Shown piece after piece: positions 10,070-11,156 of a DNA stretch of 11,156 nucleotides; the stretch's first letter is position 1; each line of letters begins with the position of its first letter. The position numbers were made by a program, and so were the translations under genes. The DNA is from a bacterium (GTDB lineage Bacteria > Patescibacteriota > UBA1384 > XYA2-FULL-43-10 > 1-14-0-10-43-13). The notes under the pieces are model-generated. The model was given only the letters and a program-made list of their open reading frames with translations. It was not told the origin of the DNA and did not search any database. Where the stretch lies: the NCBI GenBank assembly GCA_030649445.1, contig JAUSKR010000058.1:1-11156 (forward strand). The letters are read 5' to 3'.

Positions 10070-11156
10070 ATGAAAAAGACTGATTTAAAACCAGCTAGCA
10101 CTAAAGCCACTAAGTCAAATAAATTAGGTCTGATTGTTGTAGGTGTCGTTATTGTCGTCCTGATTTTGTCATACTTAATCATTATTTACTTCGCCCAAGT
10201 CAAGGTCGCCGCCTCGCCGAGTCAAATTAATTTGCCACAAAATACTGAGACTAAAATTATCTGGCCGAGTTACGGCCAGTCGGCTGTTGGTGCTGTTGGC
10301 TATGGTGTGCTCGCGACCGACGGCGCCCAAAGTGTCCACCCGATTGCCAGCATCGCCAAATTAGTTTTGGCCATGGCAGTTTTAAATGAGAAACCATTGA
10401 AGACCGGAGAAGCCGGACCGGTGGTAGTCATGGGGCAAACTGACGTCGATTTTTACTACGCCGATTTGAAACAGGGCGGTTCGCTCCTGCCGGTCGATGA
10501 CGGCGAGAAATTAACTGAGTATCAACTGCTTCAAGGGCTATTAATCGCCTCCGGTGACAACATCGCCGAAACATTAGCGACCTGGGCCTTCGGCTCGACT
10601 GAAAATTATCTGGCGTATGCCAATCAAATGGTGGCGAAAATGAATTTGACTCAAACTCATATCGCCGATGACAGCGGCCTGTCGGCTCAAACCGTCAGCT
10701 CTGCCTTAGATCTGGTTAAATTAGGCGAAAAAGCCCTGAGCTATCCGGTACTGGCTGAGATCGTCAGTCAGCCAAAAGCGACTTTTCCAGTCGGCGGGAC
10801 ACTGACAAACTATAATTCTATCCTTGGGATGGATGGTATCATCGGTATCAAAACCGGCAACACGGATGAGGCGGGCGGCTGTTTTCTGTTTGCGGTTAAA
10901 AATACCACTGACGCTACTATGCCAATTGTCATCGGAGCCATCTTGGGTGCAAAGAACTTGGGCGCGGTTCTCCGTGACACAACAGCTTTTATTCAAGCCA
11001 ATCTGAAAAATTTTAAAACCGTGCCTGTCTTGCAAGCGGGTCAAACAATCGGAATTTACGACACTCCTTGGGGGCAAAAAATAAATGCCGTCACCACAGA
11101 CGACTTGGTTCTCTATTCTGTCGACAACAAGAAAATAACGCCTAATATTTCGCTCA
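10070..11156 (+). CDS. D-alanyl-D-alanine carboxypeptidase (serine peptidase S11), C-terminus beyond window
   Basis: This penicillin-binding protein of the DacA/PBP5 type removes the terminal D-Ala of peptidoglycan pentapeptides outside the membrane. The 362 residues seen begin with a basic cytoplasmic stretch and one uncleaved-looking transmembrane helix (20-42), so it is anchored N-terminally, unlike E. coli PBP5. Active-site motifs are S-x-x-K as SIAK (Ser94-Lys97, within HPIASIAKLVLAM) and K-T-G (261-263, GIKTGNT). The S-x-N motif appears as SGDN (161-164), with Asp in the usual Asn position and Asn one later. From about residue 310 (VPVLQAGQTIGIYDTPWGQ) a PBP5 C-terminal-like beta domain begins and runs off the window. 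It is divergent from murB. The family is sure; D,D-carboxypeptidase rather than endopeptidase activity is inference. Confidence 0.93.
   Translation, partial: MKKTDLKPASTKATKSNKLGLIVVGVVIVVLILSYLIIIYFAQVKVAASPSQINLPQNTETKIIWPSYGQSAVGAVGYGVLATDGAQSVHPIASIAKLVLAMAVLNEKPLKTGEAGPVVVMGQTDVDFYYADLKQGGSLLPVDDGEKLTEYQLLQGLLIASGDNIAETLATWAFGSTENYLAYANQMVAKMNLTQTHIADDSGLSAQTVSSALDLVKLGEKALSYPVLAEIVSQPKATFPVGGTLTNYNSILGMDGIIGIKTGNTDEAGGCFLFAVKNTTDATMPIVIGAILGAKNLGAVLRDTTAFIQANLKNFKTVPVLQAGQTIGIYDTPWGQKINAVTTDDLVLYSVDNKKITPNISL

Overview
The window looks like a chromosomal stretch from a small-genome bacterium, most likely a member of the Patescibacteria (Candidate Phyla Radiation). That placement is inference. 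It rests on the NrdD type, the short divergent housekeeping enzymes, several near-leaderless genes and many palindromic intergenic repeats. UGA acts as a normal stop (for example at 8471-8473 and 5218-5220), which argues against the UGA-recoding lineages. No rRNA, tRNA, CRISPR array or transposase gene was seen.

Layout: (1) 1-1706, minus: most of an anaerobic class III ribonucleotide reductase (nrdD), cut by the window edge. It has a hairpin-rich leader, a promoter and two tandem NrdR-type boxes. (2) 1707-2133: regulatory DNA plus a triple-hairpin repeat. (3) 2134-4254, minus: an unusual single protein with a guanylate-kinase-like domain, a transmembrane helix, a long low-complexity linker, an HExxH metallopeptidase region and two Ig-like domains. 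Divergent from it is a 48-residue membrane protein (4380-4526). (4) About 4530-6440: a GC-richer block of small minus-strand genes: a zinc-ribbon protein, two 73-75 residue proteins and a frameshifted relative of one of them. Several have their own promoter, Shine-Dalgarno site or hairpin. (5) 6558-7580, minus: a multi-pass LPG-synthase/flippase-like membrane protein. (6) 7826-8473, plus: a hemerythrin-like HHE protein. (7) 8544-9942, minus: murB followed by a pterin-4a-carbinolamine dehydratase-like gene, with a dispersed inverted repeat between them. (8) 10070-end, plus: a membrane-anchored D-alanyl-D-alanine carboxypeptidase (serine peptidase S11), cut by the window edge.

Functionally, MurB (cytoplasmic UDP-MurNAc synthesis) and the divergent DD-carboxypeptidase (peptidoglycan maturation outside the membrane) form a cell-wall pair. 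The flippase-like protein and the surface peptidase add envelope functions. NrdD supplies dNTPs without oxygen, and the hemerythrin-like protein could sense or bind O2 or iron; that link is inference.

The most unusual items are the guanylate-kinase/surface-peptidase fusion and the block of small genes. Three of the small proteins share a similar build, and two share a G-[FY]-x-A-A-C-x-x-A-x-E-I motif; one of those two is broken by a single-base shift in an A5 run. The reading frames come from direct translation. The family names come from motif recognition alone, without database searches.
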